Source: a virus. Taken from it: 23,214 bases of DNA. Below the pieces are notes generated by a model that worked only from the letters and a program-made list of their open reading frames with translations, searched no databases and had not been told where the DNA came from. Positions within the stretch are counted from its first letter, which is position 1, and every line of letters begins with the position of its first letter. This document shows, piece by piece, positions 12,358-20,575 of this stretch. Location: positions 1 to 23,214 of IMG/VR virus record IMGVR_UViG_3300032235_000362; one strand, 5' to 3'. Made by a program: the position numbers and the translations under genes.

Positions 12358-13520
12358 GCGCTGTACACCTTTCCGCGCCACCACGCGCACCCGTCGAGAA
12401 TCGCCACTTGTTCGTACGCGAACCGGCCCGACTCCGGGTCGAACGGCACCACCGCCAACCCCTGCTGCCAATCTTCGAACCGCACCAATGGGCGCCCGTC
12501 AACATCGACCCCACCTTTCACCGACGGCACCGCCCCGTCGATCCGCGCCAAACAACCCGGCGACGCGGCGAGAACAGTACGCGCCCCATCGTGGCCGACA
12601 CGCGTGCGGAACGCCGTCTCGATGCGGTGAATATGCCCGTAGATCACCGACACCGGGTCGCCGGCGCCTAGATACTTGTGCGCCGTCGAACCACCCGACG
12701 CCACCCGGTCGCCGTGAATGACGCGAAGGGTGGGGGTAATCCAAACCTGCGACGCCGGATAACCCGCGAGGTACTCCACCCCCACTTCGTCGAGCCGGCA
12801 TAAATGCGGCACCGACATCACCGGCCACCCGTCAGGGGTGTTCCCTTGCCGTAGCCCGAACGCGGCGGCGGCGTTGTCGAGAATGTAGCGGGGTAGCCGT
12901 TCTTCGTGGTTGCCGGCCAACCATACGATGCGGGCGTCGGGTCCGGCGGCCGCCCTGATTTCGGCGGCGATACTGGCCGCCCGGTCAATCGCCGCCTGCA
13001 TCGTTTGCCGGTATGCGGGGGTGGTGCGATACTTCCCCATTTCGGGGAGGTCGAGATTGTCGCCGACCAACACCACCAACGACGGCCGTGCGTCACGTAG
13101 CACCGCCAACGCGACCGCCAACGCACGCTCGTCGTGAGTGGCCTCTAATTCGCCGTCTGCGCCCCGATAGTAGCCGACCTGCATGTCGGGCAAGATAACC
13201 GCCGTCGGCGTCGTGGCGGCCGTTTTCGAGGTTCTCCCGCCGACCACGCGCACCGGTGGCGCCGGCTGCACTGGCGGCCATGCGGGCCCGTCGGCCCACT
13301 TCGGCGACAGTTGCACCGCCGTCAGATCATGCACCAACGGTTCGCCGTCGGCGTCCTTCGTGACCGATTGGTACAACGACACGCGCCGCACCGCACCCAC
13401 GTCGTCGACACTTATCCCGTTGCGGTCGAGAAGGTCGGCGATACGGCCCAACACGTGCCGTCGGGCGCCGGTGGCCTCCACCATGCCGGCGGCGGCGATG
13501 TCGTCACGCAAGCCGGCCAC
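12354..13520 (-). CDS. Metallophosphoesterase with N-terminal accessory domain
   Basis: A 388-residue protein. Residues 1-100 form a helical accessory region (RRHVLGRIADLLDRNGISVDDVG) and a linker. From about 105 the calcineurin-like phosphoesterase motifs follow: LPDMQVGYYRG, VLVGDNLDLPEMG (GD-x-x-D/N), WLAGNHEER (GNHE), VIHGDRV and YGHIHRIE (GHxH). The first motif reads D-M-Q where most family members have D-x-H, so one metal ligand is changed. The family hydrolyses phosphodiesters, including DNA ends or nucleotides; the substrate here is unknown. GTG 13520 has GGAG nine bases upstream and overlaps the end of the small gene before it by 17 bases, so the two are coupled. Confidence 0.87.
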   Translation of the reverse strand: MAGLRDDIAAAGMVEATGARRHVLGRIADLLDRNGISVDDVGAVRRVSLYQSVTKDADGEPLVHDLTAVQLSPKWADGPAWPPVQPAPPVRVVGGRTSKTAATTPTAVILPDMQVGYYRGADGELEATHDERALAVALAVLRDARPSLVVLVGDNLDLPEMGKYRTTPAYRQTMQAAIDRAASIAAEIRAAAGPDARIVWLAGNHEERLPRYILDNAAAAFGLRQGNTPDGWPVMSVPHLCRLDEVGVEYLAGYPASQVWITPTLRVIHGDRVASGGSTAHKYLGAGDPVSVIYGHIHRIETAFRTRVGHDGARTVLAASPGCLARIDGAVPSVKGGVDVDGRPLVRFEDWQQGLAVVPFDPESGRFAYEQVAILDGCAWWRGKVYSA

Positions 13521-13755
13521 AGGCGCACACTCCGGTTCGGTGTCGTCGTATCGCGTCGGCGCCCAAATGGTGCCCGCGCATCGCCAGCGCCCGATAGATC
13601 GCCGACGCGGTGATGGTCGGGTCCGCGAGCGCGGCAGCGAAGTCGTCGGCGTCGGCGGCGTCGAGGGTTCCCGCCATGACCGCCACCGAACACCGCGGCC
13701 CGTTCACCGCCGCCGCCTTCCTAATCTCCCCCATAAGGGACCGGGGTTCGTTCAC
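13504..13755 (-). CDS. Small HTH-like DNA-binding protein, 83 aa
   Basis: The C-terminal half reads ALADPTITASAIYRALAMRG followed by HHLGADAIRRHRTGVCACG. This looks like a helix-turn-helix for choosing binding sites by residue class, similar to small actinophage proteins that precede the phosphoesterase gene. The CACG end could add a metal ligand. GTG 13755 is chosen because CGGAAGGCGGCAGCA, a variant of the recurrent leader, lies directly before it; ATG 13734 has no ribosome-binding site. Confidence 0.75.
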   Translation of the reverse strand: MNEPRSLMGEIRKAAAVNGPRCSVAVMAGTLDAADADDFAAALADPTITASAIYRALAMRGHHLGADAIRRHRTGVCACGRLA

Positions 13756-13783
13756 TGCTGCCGCCTTCCGTTCGGGTCGCCGG

Positions 13784-13993
13784 TTAGTCGGCGTCCGGTT
13801 TGCTGTCGAGGTGCCATTCGAGGTGGTCGGCGATACGGCCGCCCACCTTGTCCACCTTATCCTCGATCCGTGCCAGCGTGCGTGCGTTCTCCCCGTGCTG
13901 CGCGTCGTTCTTGCGGTCTAGGCGGGCGATCAGCGCCACCACCGGACCGCCGCCGCCGATAATGGCGACGATGATCGCGACCCACGGGTTCAC
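13784..13993 (-). CDS. Small membrane protein with coiled-coil tail, 69 aa (lysis cassette)
   Basis: One N-terminal membrane helix (MNPWVAIIVAIIGGGGPVVALIARL, residues 3-25) is followed by a charged heptad-like segment (ENARTLARIEDKVDKVGGRIADHLEWHL), likely a cytoplasmic coiled coil. Proteins of this shape often lie beside holins in actinophages and may be second holins or antiholins. GTG 13993 overlaps the holin gene stop as GTGA. Confidence 0.72.
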   Translation of the reverse strand: MNPWVAIIVAIIGGGGPVVALIARLDRKNDAQHGENARTLARIEDKVDKVGGRIADHLEWHLDSKPDAD

Positions 13994-14217
13994 GCGTCGC
14001 CGCCACTGTTGAACGCGGCGTCGAGTTCGGCGCGGGTGATGCGCCCGTCGTCAGCGTATGCGCGCGCTAGGCGTTCGATCACTTGCGCGGCAGCAGCAAC
14101 ACCGGCCAACACTGCCGCCTTCCACACCGGGATTCCCCCGAGCACCGACGCGCCACCGATAATCGACATCGCGGAATATGCGAACGTGGCGCCGATTCGT
14201 AGCAGTACGGTTCTCAT
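13990..14217 (-). CDS. Probable holin, 75 aa
   Basis: Two hydrophobic segments, about residues 10-28 (ATFAYSAMSIIGGASVLGG) and 31-48 (VWKAAVLAGVAAAAQVIE), are followed by ARAYADDGRITRAELDAAFNSG. The D-G-R-x-T-x-x-E-L-x-x-A-F tail after membrane helices is common in small actinophage membrane proteins encoded near endolysins. The protein would form membrane lesions that trigger lysis. GAAGGA nine bases upstream supports ATG 14217, which also overlaps the previous stop as ATGA. Confidence 0.72.
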   Translation of the reverse strand: MRTVLLRIGATFAYSAMSIIGGASVLGGIPVWKAAVLAGVAAAAQVIERLARAYADDGRITRAELDAAFNSGGDA

Positions 14218-14378
14218 TCTTCGGAATCCTTCGAGAGTGCGGTGGCGAACAGTTGGGCCAGCAGCGAGAACCCCGCGATCCATAGCGCCTGCACGCGTGT
14301 CACGCCGGACAGCGTGATGATGACTAGCGCGAGAGAACCGGCCATGACAATAAGGGCGGCGAAGTCGGAAAGTTTCAC
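14214..14378 (-). CDS. Small two-pass membrane protein, 54 aa (lysis cassette)
   Basis: GTG 14378 opens a 54-codon frame reading MKLSDFAALIVMAGSLALVI at the start, with a second hydrophobic segment (ALWIAGFSLLAQLFATAL) and an acidic end (SKDSEE). GTGA and ATGA overlaps on both sides strongly support it as a real gene despite its size. With the two neighbouring membrane proteins it forms a three-gene set that may include holin and antiholin; which is which cannot be told from sequence. Confidence 0.75.
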   Translation of the reverse strand: MKLSDFAALIVMAGSLALVIITLSGVTRVQALWIAGFSLLAQLFATALSKDSEE

Positions 14379-15550
14379 GGGCGACGGGCTTTCGAGATTA
14401 GGGCGGGGGTGAACTGTAGGGCTGCCGCTGCTGCTACAAGTGTACGACGCACGCCGACCGTTACGTTTGACCCTGCGGGCGTGTACGTGTCGAACTGGCC
14501 GCCGAACACGTTGACCGCTGTTTCGAATTCGCGTTTGAGTTCTTCGGGTGCGGCCGACAGTGCGGCGGCGATCGCGGCCGCCTGATCGTCGGTTAGGTCT
14601 GCGGCGGCGATATCGGCGACAAGTTCGGCGACTTGCTGTTCGGTGAGTTCGGCGAGGTCGTCGGCGGTTAGCGCGGTGACTTCGGCGGTGATGGCGGCCG
14701 CGTCGACGGTTTCGCCGATCGTGGTGCTAGTGGTTTCCGCAGGGACATTCTGGGCGGGGACAGTAGTAGGCGGCGTCATCGGTCCACCGGTGGTGTCGGG
14801 TGTCGGTTCCGAGGTCGTCGAAGTCGCCGGCGCCGTGGTGGTGGTCGTTGTTGTTGGCGGGGTGGTGGAGGTGCTGTTCGACGGCGGCGGCGGTTCGGGA
14901 CCATTCGAGGGCACGGTCGTAGGCGGCGGCGTGTACGTCGTCGTCGTACTGGCTTCGGTAGTTGTTGATTGCGGCACCTCCGTCGTCGTGGTGGTCGTCG
15001 TCGTGGTCGTCGTGGTGGTCGTGGTGGTGGTGGTCGTGGTGGTGAACCATTCGGCCGGCACCACGTCGTACGAATACTGATCGGCGGTCGAATACTTCAG
15101 CGCCATACACGCGCCGCCGCCGTTCTCATAGAACCAAAAGTCGAACGCATAGGTGCCCGCTTCGATCCACACCATGTCGGCCGTGCACCCGACGTCATAC
15201 CACGCGTCCACCACCGGCGCCCCGTCGAGCAGCAGCACCGCCCCGTCGTCGTGCTCCACCACCACGAACACACCCTCGGGCACCGTGAGAGTTCCCGACG
15301 CGCGCACAATAACCCGGTCATAGTCGCACCCCGCCACCATGCCGTCGCCCCAATAGAACGCGACATCATCGGCGAAAGATTCGGCGCACGGTTCGCCGGC
15401 CGGCGGGAACATCGGCGGCGTGTCCGTGTACCGCCATGCGGTCACCGTCACCGCACCACCGTCACCGGCGCGCACCGTCGCCGGCGCGAAGAACCCGAGC
15501 AGCAACACCAACCCGACGCCGATACGGGCGACGGCGCGGGCGACGTTCAC
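14375..15550 (-). CDS. Secreted PA14-domain protein with poly-Thr linker
   Basis: A 391-residue exported protein. Residues 1-28 are a Sec signal peptide (VGLVLLLGFFAPATVRA, cleavage expected after VRA). Residues 35-165 resemble a PA14 beta-barrel: GVFVVVEHDDGAVLLLDGAPVVDAWYDVG and EAGTYAFDFWFYENGGGACMALKYS. A run of 21 Thr (170-190) opens a long Thr/Pro/Ser linker to about 285. The C-terminal part is Ala-rich and helical (LTADDLAELTEQQVAELVADI, LTDDQAAAIAAALSAAPEELKREFETAVNVFGG). PA14 domains often bind carbohydrate. The gene lies between endolysin and membrane genes and overlaps both by GTGA, so it is expressed with the lysis set. Cell-wall targeting, or surface coating after export, are possible roles. 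Confidence 0.82.
   Translation of the reverse strand: MNVARAVARIGVGLVLLLGFFAPATVRAGDGGAVTVTAWRYTDTPPMFPPAGEPCAESFADDVAFYWGDGMVAGCDYDRVIVRASGTLTVPEGVFVVVEHDDGAVLLLDGAPVVDAWYDVGCTADMVWIEAGTYAFDFWFYENGGGACMALKYSTADQYSYDVVPAEWFTTTTTTTTTTTTTTTTTTTTTEVPQSTTTEASTTTTYTPPPTTVPSNGPEPPPPSNSTSTTPPTTTTTTTAPATSTTSEPTPDTTGGPMTPPTTVPAQNVPAETTSTTIGETVDAAAITAEVTALTADDLAELTEQQVAELVADIAAADLTDDQAAAIAAALSAAPEELKREFETAVNVFGGQFDTYTPAGSNVTVGVRRTLVAAAAALQFTPALISKARRP
14981..15043 (-). repeat. Trinucleotide run encoding 21 threonines
   Basis: Twenty-one consecutive ACC/ACG codons lie inside the PA14 gene. The codons alternate irregularly, which lowers slippage compared with a pure repeat. Confidence 0.95.
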
Positions 15551-16017
15551 TTCGGCGCGAAGATACGCGCGAACGCGGCGTCCACCGCTTCAGCGCTACC
15601 GGCGATCGCCGGCGCCAGTTCGATATGCACCCACTTACCGTTCGGCGACCCGATGGTGTTCTTCGTGTACACCTTCCACGCTCCACGGTCGCACCGCCAC
15701 CCGCGCCCGAACGGGCCACCTTCGAAACTGTAGTCGTGTAGTTCTTCGACCTGCAGTGCGTCGGCCACTTCGGGTTTGGTGAGGAAGTCGAGAACGTGGT
15801 GCGCGGTTGCGCGCGTGTCGTATCCGAGGTCGATCGCGCGACCGGTGCCATGCACCGACGGGCGCGGTGCGCCGGCGTTCTTCATGTTGCGCACGCTCCA
15901 CGTTCCGAGATTGCGAAGTTTGCCGCCGTAGAGAAACAGCATCATCGCCACGAATCTTTCGGTGCCGGGAAGTTTGCCGGTCGCGTTTCCGTTCCAGCCG
16001 GTGTATGGGCGGCCCAT
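15547..16017 (-). CDS. Endolysin, M15 (VanY-like) peptidase
   Basis: A 156-residue single-domain peptidase expected to cut peptidoglycan cross-bridges during lysis. The zinc motif SVHGTGRAIDLGY (H56 and D63) and the second histidine in KWVHIEL (H131, with E133) are the SxHxxGxAxD and H ligands of M15/LAS carboxypeptidases. There is no separate wall-binding domain, and no signal peptide, so it would depend on a holin. ATG 16017 has GGAG six bases upstream, overlapping the end of the small gene before it. The following PA14 gene could supply wall binding, but that is speculation. Confidence 0.9.
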   Translation of the reverse strand: MGRPYTGWNGNATGKLPGTERFVAMMLFLYGGKLRNLGTWSVRNMKNAGAPRPSVHGTGRAIDLGYDTRATAHHVLDFLTKPEVADALQVEELHDYSFEGGPFGRGWRCDRGAWKVYTKNTIGSPNGKWVHIELAPAIAGSAEAVDAAFARIFAPK

Positions 16018-16020
16018 CTG

Positions 16021-16179
16021 TTACTCCGTTTCGGTTTCGTCGTCGAGTAGGTGCGCGGGAATTTCGGGTTGCGGTTCGTCGCGTTCCCATAGCGTGATCG
16101 TGGTGCCCGATAGAACCCAACCGCTGTCGAATCCTTCGGCGATCAGCCACGCGCTAATGCGGTCGTGTGCGGTTGCCAT
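16021..16179 (-). CDS. Hypothetical protein, 52 aa
   Basis: A small acidic protein beginning MATAHDRISAWLIAEGFDSG with strand-like TTITLWERD and a strongly acidic end (HLLDDETETE). Its ATG shares one base with the TAA of the fibre-like gene, and its stop lies 3 bases before the endolysin start, so it belongs to this operon. Family unknown. Confidence 0.7.
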   Translation of the reverse strand: MATAHDRISAWLIAEGFDSGWVLSGTTITLWERDEPQPEIPAHLLDDETETE

Positions 16180-16679
16180 TACGACGAAACCTCCAAAAGG
16201 GTAAGGGTTGACAGACTGTTCGACGTTTGTACTTGCACCGATGCGGCGTTTACGTTGTTCGCGAACTGTGTTTTGTACGTGGTCGCCGATGTTGTCGCGG
16301 GCGAATCTATGTAAACGAGATTCGCGTTGAACGTCATTTCCGACGACACCGCCGTGTAACCGAGACCGATTGTGTAAGTCTGTATTACCGTCGAACCGCG
16401 AACGAGTCGAAGGTTCAAACCGCTAAACGCGTTGCCGGCCGCCTTGTAACACGCCGCATGGTTCACGATCATCAGAATACGACTAGCGGATTCGCGCGGC
16501 GTGATGGTCGCCGAAAGATTCGTGTCCGCGTACGTGCTCGTCGAGTTCGTGACCACGGTGCTGTTGGTTCCCTGCACTACTTGCAGGATTCGGAACGCGC
16601 CGCGAAGGTTGTTCAGCGACGACGCGGGGAGAACGCTAGCCGCCGTGAACGACGAGGGAAGGTTGGTCGGTGTTGCCAT
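16179..16679 (-). CDS. Tail-fibre/appendage-like structural protein, 166 aa
   Basis: The protein is Ser/Thr-rich and beta-rich: ILQVVQGTNSTVVTNSTSTY, then DTNLSATITPRESASRILMIVNHAA, GLNLRLVRGSTVIQTYTIG, and ending LSTLTLLEVSS. The D-T-x-L-S-A-T-I-T-P and S-x-I-L layout is common in small phage appendage proteins from aquatic environments. It probably forms a trimeric or beta-sandwich appendage at the tail tip that contacts the host. AAGGAG seven bases upstream of ATG 16679 supports the start. Confidence 0.72.
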   Translation of the reverse strand: MATPTNLPSSFTAASVLPASSLNNLRGAFRILQVVQGTNSTVVTNSTSTYADTNLSATITPRESASRILMIVNHAACYKAAGNAFSGLNLRLVRGSTVIQTYTIGLGYTAVSSEMTFNANLVYIDSPATTSATTYKTQFANNVNAASVQVQTSNSLSTLTLLEVSS

Positions 16680-16688
16680 AAATGCTCC

Positions 16689-18554
16689 TTAGTAACCTAA
16701 CACCGACGCGCCGTCGAGTGTACTGCTGTCGAGGACGAAGAAGTCGAACAGTTGCCGCGGCGATCCGTCGAGCACCGTCGTCCACTGTCCCGGCCTGATC
16801 GAATGAGATAACGCGTTCAGCGTCAGCGTTTGCACGATCGGCGTCGCGACACCGTTCGCGTTACGACGCAACGTGATCTCGTACCCGAGTTCGAGGTTCA
16901 ACACGGCCGGCGCTGTCGTCGCCGTGTTCGCGTTCATATTCACCGTGAACGGCAACGAACGCAGCAACGGTTGCCCATACTGCGCCGCCAACCCCTGCGC
17001 CATACTTAGGGCATCGACGGTCGATAGCAACGTGTCCACGTTCTGCGTGCGTCGGCCGTATGACGTGACGCTGCTGCTGTTCTCTCCGGTTTGCGGGACA
17101 CCTATGCCCGAGTTCACCACGTACGTGTTCGCCATTTGGTCGGCGTCATACCGGAACCCCATAGATTCGTAGCCGATGCCGGTGTCGTCGCCGAACGTGG
17201 CCTGACTTGTACTACCTTCCACCACGGTCTGCGAATAGTACCGATTACGTAGCACGATGTTCCCGGAACGATCGACGAAGAACATGCCGCCTTCGGTCGC
17301 GGCGACCTTCTGTAGTGCGCTTAGCGCGTTGGTGTTGTATTCGGCCGTCGAGCAGTAGCCGTTGCCGGTCGCGATCGCCTTCGGCGCACCGGACCACACC
17401 GCGTTCAGTAGTCGCGTGAATCTCGCCGACGTGAGTTCACCCGTCGCGAGACCGGTACCGCACCCGTAAACGAACCCGACCTGTGCCGCGGTTAGCGCCG
17501 ACTGCCAGTAACACACCTCCTGCAAAAACCCGTAGTAGTCGACGTCAGTGACGCCGGCCGCGTTGTTCGTAACCGGTGGGCGTGCGATCGTGACCAACCC
17601 GCCGTGGCCGGCAGAATGGGCCGCGATAGTTGACGTGCGGTTCACGCCGTCGATGTAGACCACCAACCCGGACCCGCCGTTCCCGACGACCGTGACATGG
17701 TGCGGGATTCCGTCGTTCACCTTCACCGTCGACCGTGCCCTAGCGGAGAACCCCGGGTTGAAGTCGTACGCCTGCGCGTAAATGAAACCGTTTTCGTCGA
17801 TCGCGATACGCGTCGGAATCTGATCGAATACACCCATCGAGAACAGCGTCGCCAAATTCGACGACGACGTTCCGACTTGTGTGGATTGCATCCAAAACGA
17901 AACGGTCCACGTCGCTGTTCCGACGGGGGGAATGGAATAGCCGGTGGCACCGTTGCCATATCCGAACGCCGACGATGCGTCGTCGAGGTAGCGCCCTAAC
18001 TGCGGGCCTGCGGCTTGAAACGAACCCGACGGCATGTCGCGACCGTTGCCCGACGCGTCGATGTAGCGCGGATAGTTGGTGTCGGTGTCGCCCATTTTGT
18101 AACGGAAATTAGGGGCGGGGAGTTCTCCAGCGAGTACACGTGCGGTCAGTTCGTCGACCGGGATTGTCATGCCGCCCAATAGGGCGAGGGCGTCGACGGC
18201 GGTGATGGTGGTCACCGCGTCCTCGCCCATTCCGGGGTATTCTTGCGGCCACGTTTGCACGTACCCGTAGAACATCGGGTAGGTGGTGACGCCGTAGGTG
18301 GCGCGAATCCTGATTAGTTTGCGGGGGCGCACGTTCGGCGAATACGGGCTGCCGGTGTTCGACGGATTGAACCGGCCGTCGCGGTTGTCGAGTTGAACGG
18401 TCGCGGTTCCGGCCGCGAACGTGTCGAGGTCGCTAGACCTTCCACGGTTTATGTCGATCCCGCGAACATACGACGACACGTTCACCCATGTCGGGCTGCT
18501 GCTGTTCCACGCCGACGCAAACGCGATCTCCGTCGTAACGGTGGGCAGCGGCAT
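16689..18554 (-). CDS. Minor tail protein with LamG/concanavalin-like insertion
   Basis: A 621-residue tail protein encoded directly after the tape measure. The N-terminal part (1-150) has the distal-tail pattern WVNVSSYVRGIDINRGR, ATVQLDNRDGRFNP and TITAVDALALLGG. At about residues 160-370 a LamG-type jelly roll is inserted: FRYKMGDT, YIDASGNGRD, WTVSFWMQS, HHVTVVGNGGSGLVVYIDGV. The C-terminal 240 residues resume tail-hub-like sequence (GGMFFVDRSGNIVLRNR, SHSIRPGQWTTVLDGS). The lectin-like insert probably binds a surface glycan. ATG 18554 shares one base with the tape-measure stop; a GTG at 18566 would add four residues. Confidence 0.88.
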   Translation of the reverse strand: MPLPTVTTEIAFASAWNSSSPTWVNVSSYVRGIDINRGRSSDLDTFAAGTATVQLDNRDGRFNPSNTGSPYSPNVRPRKLIRIRATYGVTTYPMFYGYVQTWPQEYPGMGEDAVTTITAVDALALLGGMTIPVDELTARVLAGELPAPNFRYKMGDTDTNYPRYIDASGNGRDMPSGSFQAAGPQLGRYLDDASSAFGYGNGATGYSIPPVGTATWTVSFWMQSTQVGTSSSNLATLFSMGVFDQIPTRIAIDENGFIYAQAYDFNPGFSARARSTVKVNDGIPHHVTVVGNGGSGLVVYIDGVNRTSTIAAHSAGHGGLVTIARPPVTNNAAGVTDVDYYGFLQEVCYWQSALTAAQVGFVYGCGTGLATGELTSARFTRLLNAVWSGAPKAIATGNGYCSTAEYNTNALSALQKVAATEGGMFFVDRSGNIVLRNRYYSQTVVEGSTSQATFGDDTGIGYESMGFRYDADQMANTYVVNSGIGVPQTGENSSSVTSYGRRTQNVDTLLSTVDALSMAQGLAAQYGQPLLRSLPFTVNMNANTATTAPAVLNLELGYEITLRRNANGVATPIVQTLTLNALSHSIRPGQWTTVLDGSPRQLFDFFVLDSSTLDGASVLGY

Positions 18555-20575
18555 CAGCGACGCCACCCGTTGCCGTTGCGTCGTTCGAACGCGCGAATCG
18601 CGTCGACCACTTGCGCACCAACATTCGACATGTCACCGACGCCCGACGCGTTCACCGTGATGCTGTAACTATTGCCGGCGGCGCCGCCGATGGTCGCGGG
18701 AATCCGAGGGACAATGGTGCCCGACGACGATGGGACGAATAGTTCCGGTCCACGTTCACCGACAACGTACGGCGACCCGCCGACAACCGGACCACCGGCC
18801 GCGCGGAACTGCAAGCCCAACGCGCGCCGCGTTTCGATGTCGAGGTCTCCCAACCGGATCGGGACGACACGTTCGCGCGTCAGTTTGTCGAGTTCAGCGG
18901 CCGCGCCGAGAATGTCGCCGGCGTTCAGTTTCGCGAGAATCTCCGTCTGCTTTTCGGCGGGGATATCGCCGACCGTTTCAATGTACGCGGCCATCCGGTT
19001 GTACACGTCGGCCAACGCTTCCTCGTATTTGCGTTGGTTCTCTTGCGAAGGTTTCCCGAACGCTTCGGCCTGCGCCGCCGCTAGTTCGCCGATCGAATCA
19101 CTAAGGTTATTCCACGCTTGTTTCTGATCGAAGAACCCGAGGGTCTGTTTCCACTGTTCGGTCAGTTCGAACGCCGCGCCGGTCACTTCGTCGAGGGCAT
19201 CGGCCGCATCTTCACCTTCGACCGCCAATCCCAACAAACCCGACGCGGTGGCATCGGTGCCCGCTGTAGTGTCGCGCAGTTCTTGTTCCATGTTGAACAG
19301 CGCACCGTTTAGGAAGTTGATACCGTTTCGTAGGTTCTCCACTTCGATATCGGTCATCTTCGAAGTGTCGATAAACACGCCCATTTCGGCGGCCAACCGG
19401 CCAACACCTAGACGCGTATTTCCGGCCAGCGTGTTTCCGAGGTTCGCGGCTTGCTGCCGGAAATAATCGACGCGACCGCCGCCGGTGTTAGCGTATTCGC
19501 TTAGGTCGTCGAGCGTCAGACCGAACGCCGCCATCGTTTTCAGATACGCGCGCACGTTCGGATCATCGGCCGCCAGTTCGTTTAGCCGACTAGCGCGCAA
19601 CGCCTTATCGTTCTCTTTCAGCGCGTTCGTGAAGTCGTCGGTGTTGACCGTTGCGTTCGCCGTATCCGCGGCGAAAATCTTGCTAATCACCATGAGGCCG
19701 CCGAGGGCCAACCCGACACCGCCTAACATCTTCGTCGCCGAACTAGCCGCGATGCCGAAGTTAGTTAGCGCGGTTCGTGCTGCTCCGAAACCGGCGGTCG
19801 CCAACGCACCGAACACGACGGCCGATTGCGCACCTTCGGGCAACGCTAGGAAAATGTCGCTGATCGGTTTGAACGCGTCCACCAATGCGCCTAGCACCGG
19901 GATCAGCGCCATGCCCACTTCTTCTTTCATGCTTTCGAAGTTCGCGCGCGCTATCGCCATTTTTCCGGCGGCGGTGTTCGCGGCGGCGGCGGTCTGCCCG
20001 CCAAACGTCTTGTTTAGTTGCTGCTGGATTTCGTCGAATTCGAGGGCGTTACCGGCCGCGTCCTTCGTCTGCACACCTAGCCGCGCCAACGCGCCCGTGT
20101 TGCCCGCATAAGCGCGCGCAAGCGCCGTCGACACCGTGCCCAAATCCTTACCCGTGCCGGTCGAAATATCCATCGCCAACGTCAGCAAGTCCTGCGCCTT
20201 CGTCGCGTCACCCGTGAACCGCACGAACGTCGCCAACGCCGGCCGCAAGTCGTCGTCGAGCACACCCGTCGAGTTCTGCGTCTTTTCGATGAAGTCCTCC
20301 ACCGCCGCGATTTGCGCGGTAGTGGCGCCGGTCGACGCCTTCAACTGTTGCGCCAGTAGTTGCTGCGCTTTCGCGTCCTCCATCGCTGCGCCCACCGCGT
20401 CCTTCGCGAACGTGGCGATCTGTTGCGTAGCAAACGCGCCGGCCATGCCCTTCGCCAGCCGGCCGATGTTGTCGCCCAACTTCTGCGACGATTCTTCCAC
20501 CGACCGCATGGCCTTCGTAGCACCCGACGCGTCGCCGAGGATTTCGACCGCTAATTTGCGCACGTTGCTAGCCAC
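18554..20575 (-). CDS. Tail tape-measure protein
   Basis: A 673-residue protein that sets tail length and is ejected with the DNA. The N-terminal half is helical (EILGDASGATKAMRSVEESSQ, then DAKAQQLLAQQLKASTG). A central hydrophobic region (ATKMLGGVGLALGGLMVISKIF and neighbours) is likely to insert in the membrane. The C-terminus has the tape-measure signature AAGGPVVGGSPYVVGERGPE followed by LFVPSSSGTIVP. At about 1.5 angstrom per residue, a tail of roughly 100 nm is expected. GTG 20575 is preferred to 20587 because GGAGG lies five bases upstream. The start overlaps the stop of the preceding gene by 8 bases. Confidence 0.93.
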   Translation of the reverse strand: MASNVRKLAVEILGDASGATKAMRSVEESSQKLGDNIGRLAKGMAGAFATQQIATFAKDAVGAAMEDAKAQQLLAQQLKASTGATTAQIAAVEDFIEKTQNSTGVLDDDLRPALATFVRFTGDATKAQDLLTLAMDISTGTGKDLGTVSTALARAYAGNTGALARLGVQTKDAAGNALEFDEIQQQLNKTFGGQTAAAANTAAGKMAIARANFESMKEEVGMALIPVLGALVDAFKPISDIFLALPEGAQSAVVFGALATAGFGAARTALTNFGIAASSATKMLGGVGLALGGLMVISKIFAADTANATVNTDDFTNALKENDKALRASRLNELAADDPNVRAYLKTMAAFGLTLDDLSEYANTGGGRVDYFRQQAANLGNTLAGNTRLGVGRLAAEMGVFIDTSKMTDIEVENLRNGINFLNGALFNMEQELRDTTAGTDATASGLLGLAVEGEDAADALDEVTGAAFELTEQWKQTLGFFDQKQAWNNLSDSIGELAAAQAEAFGKPSQENQRKYEEALADVYNRMAAYIETVGDIPAEKQTEILAKLNAGDILGAAAELDKLTRERVVPIRLGDLDIETRRALGLQFRAAGGPVVGGSPYVVGERGPELFVPSSSGTIVPRIPATIGGAAGNSYSITVNASGVGDMSNVGAQVVDAIRAFERRNGNGWRR

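Noticed and set aside
12068-12721. Plus-strand ORF with an apparent AAGGGG ribosome-binding site before GTG 12068
   Set aside because: It runs antisense through the 93-aa gene and the phosphoesterase, and its Thr/Pro/Arg-rich product looks like a translated shadow. All supported genes lie on the other strand.
14643-15080. Plus-strand ORF with long valine runs
   Set aside because: The valines are the complement of the threonine codons in the PA14 gene, and no signal or start site is seen.
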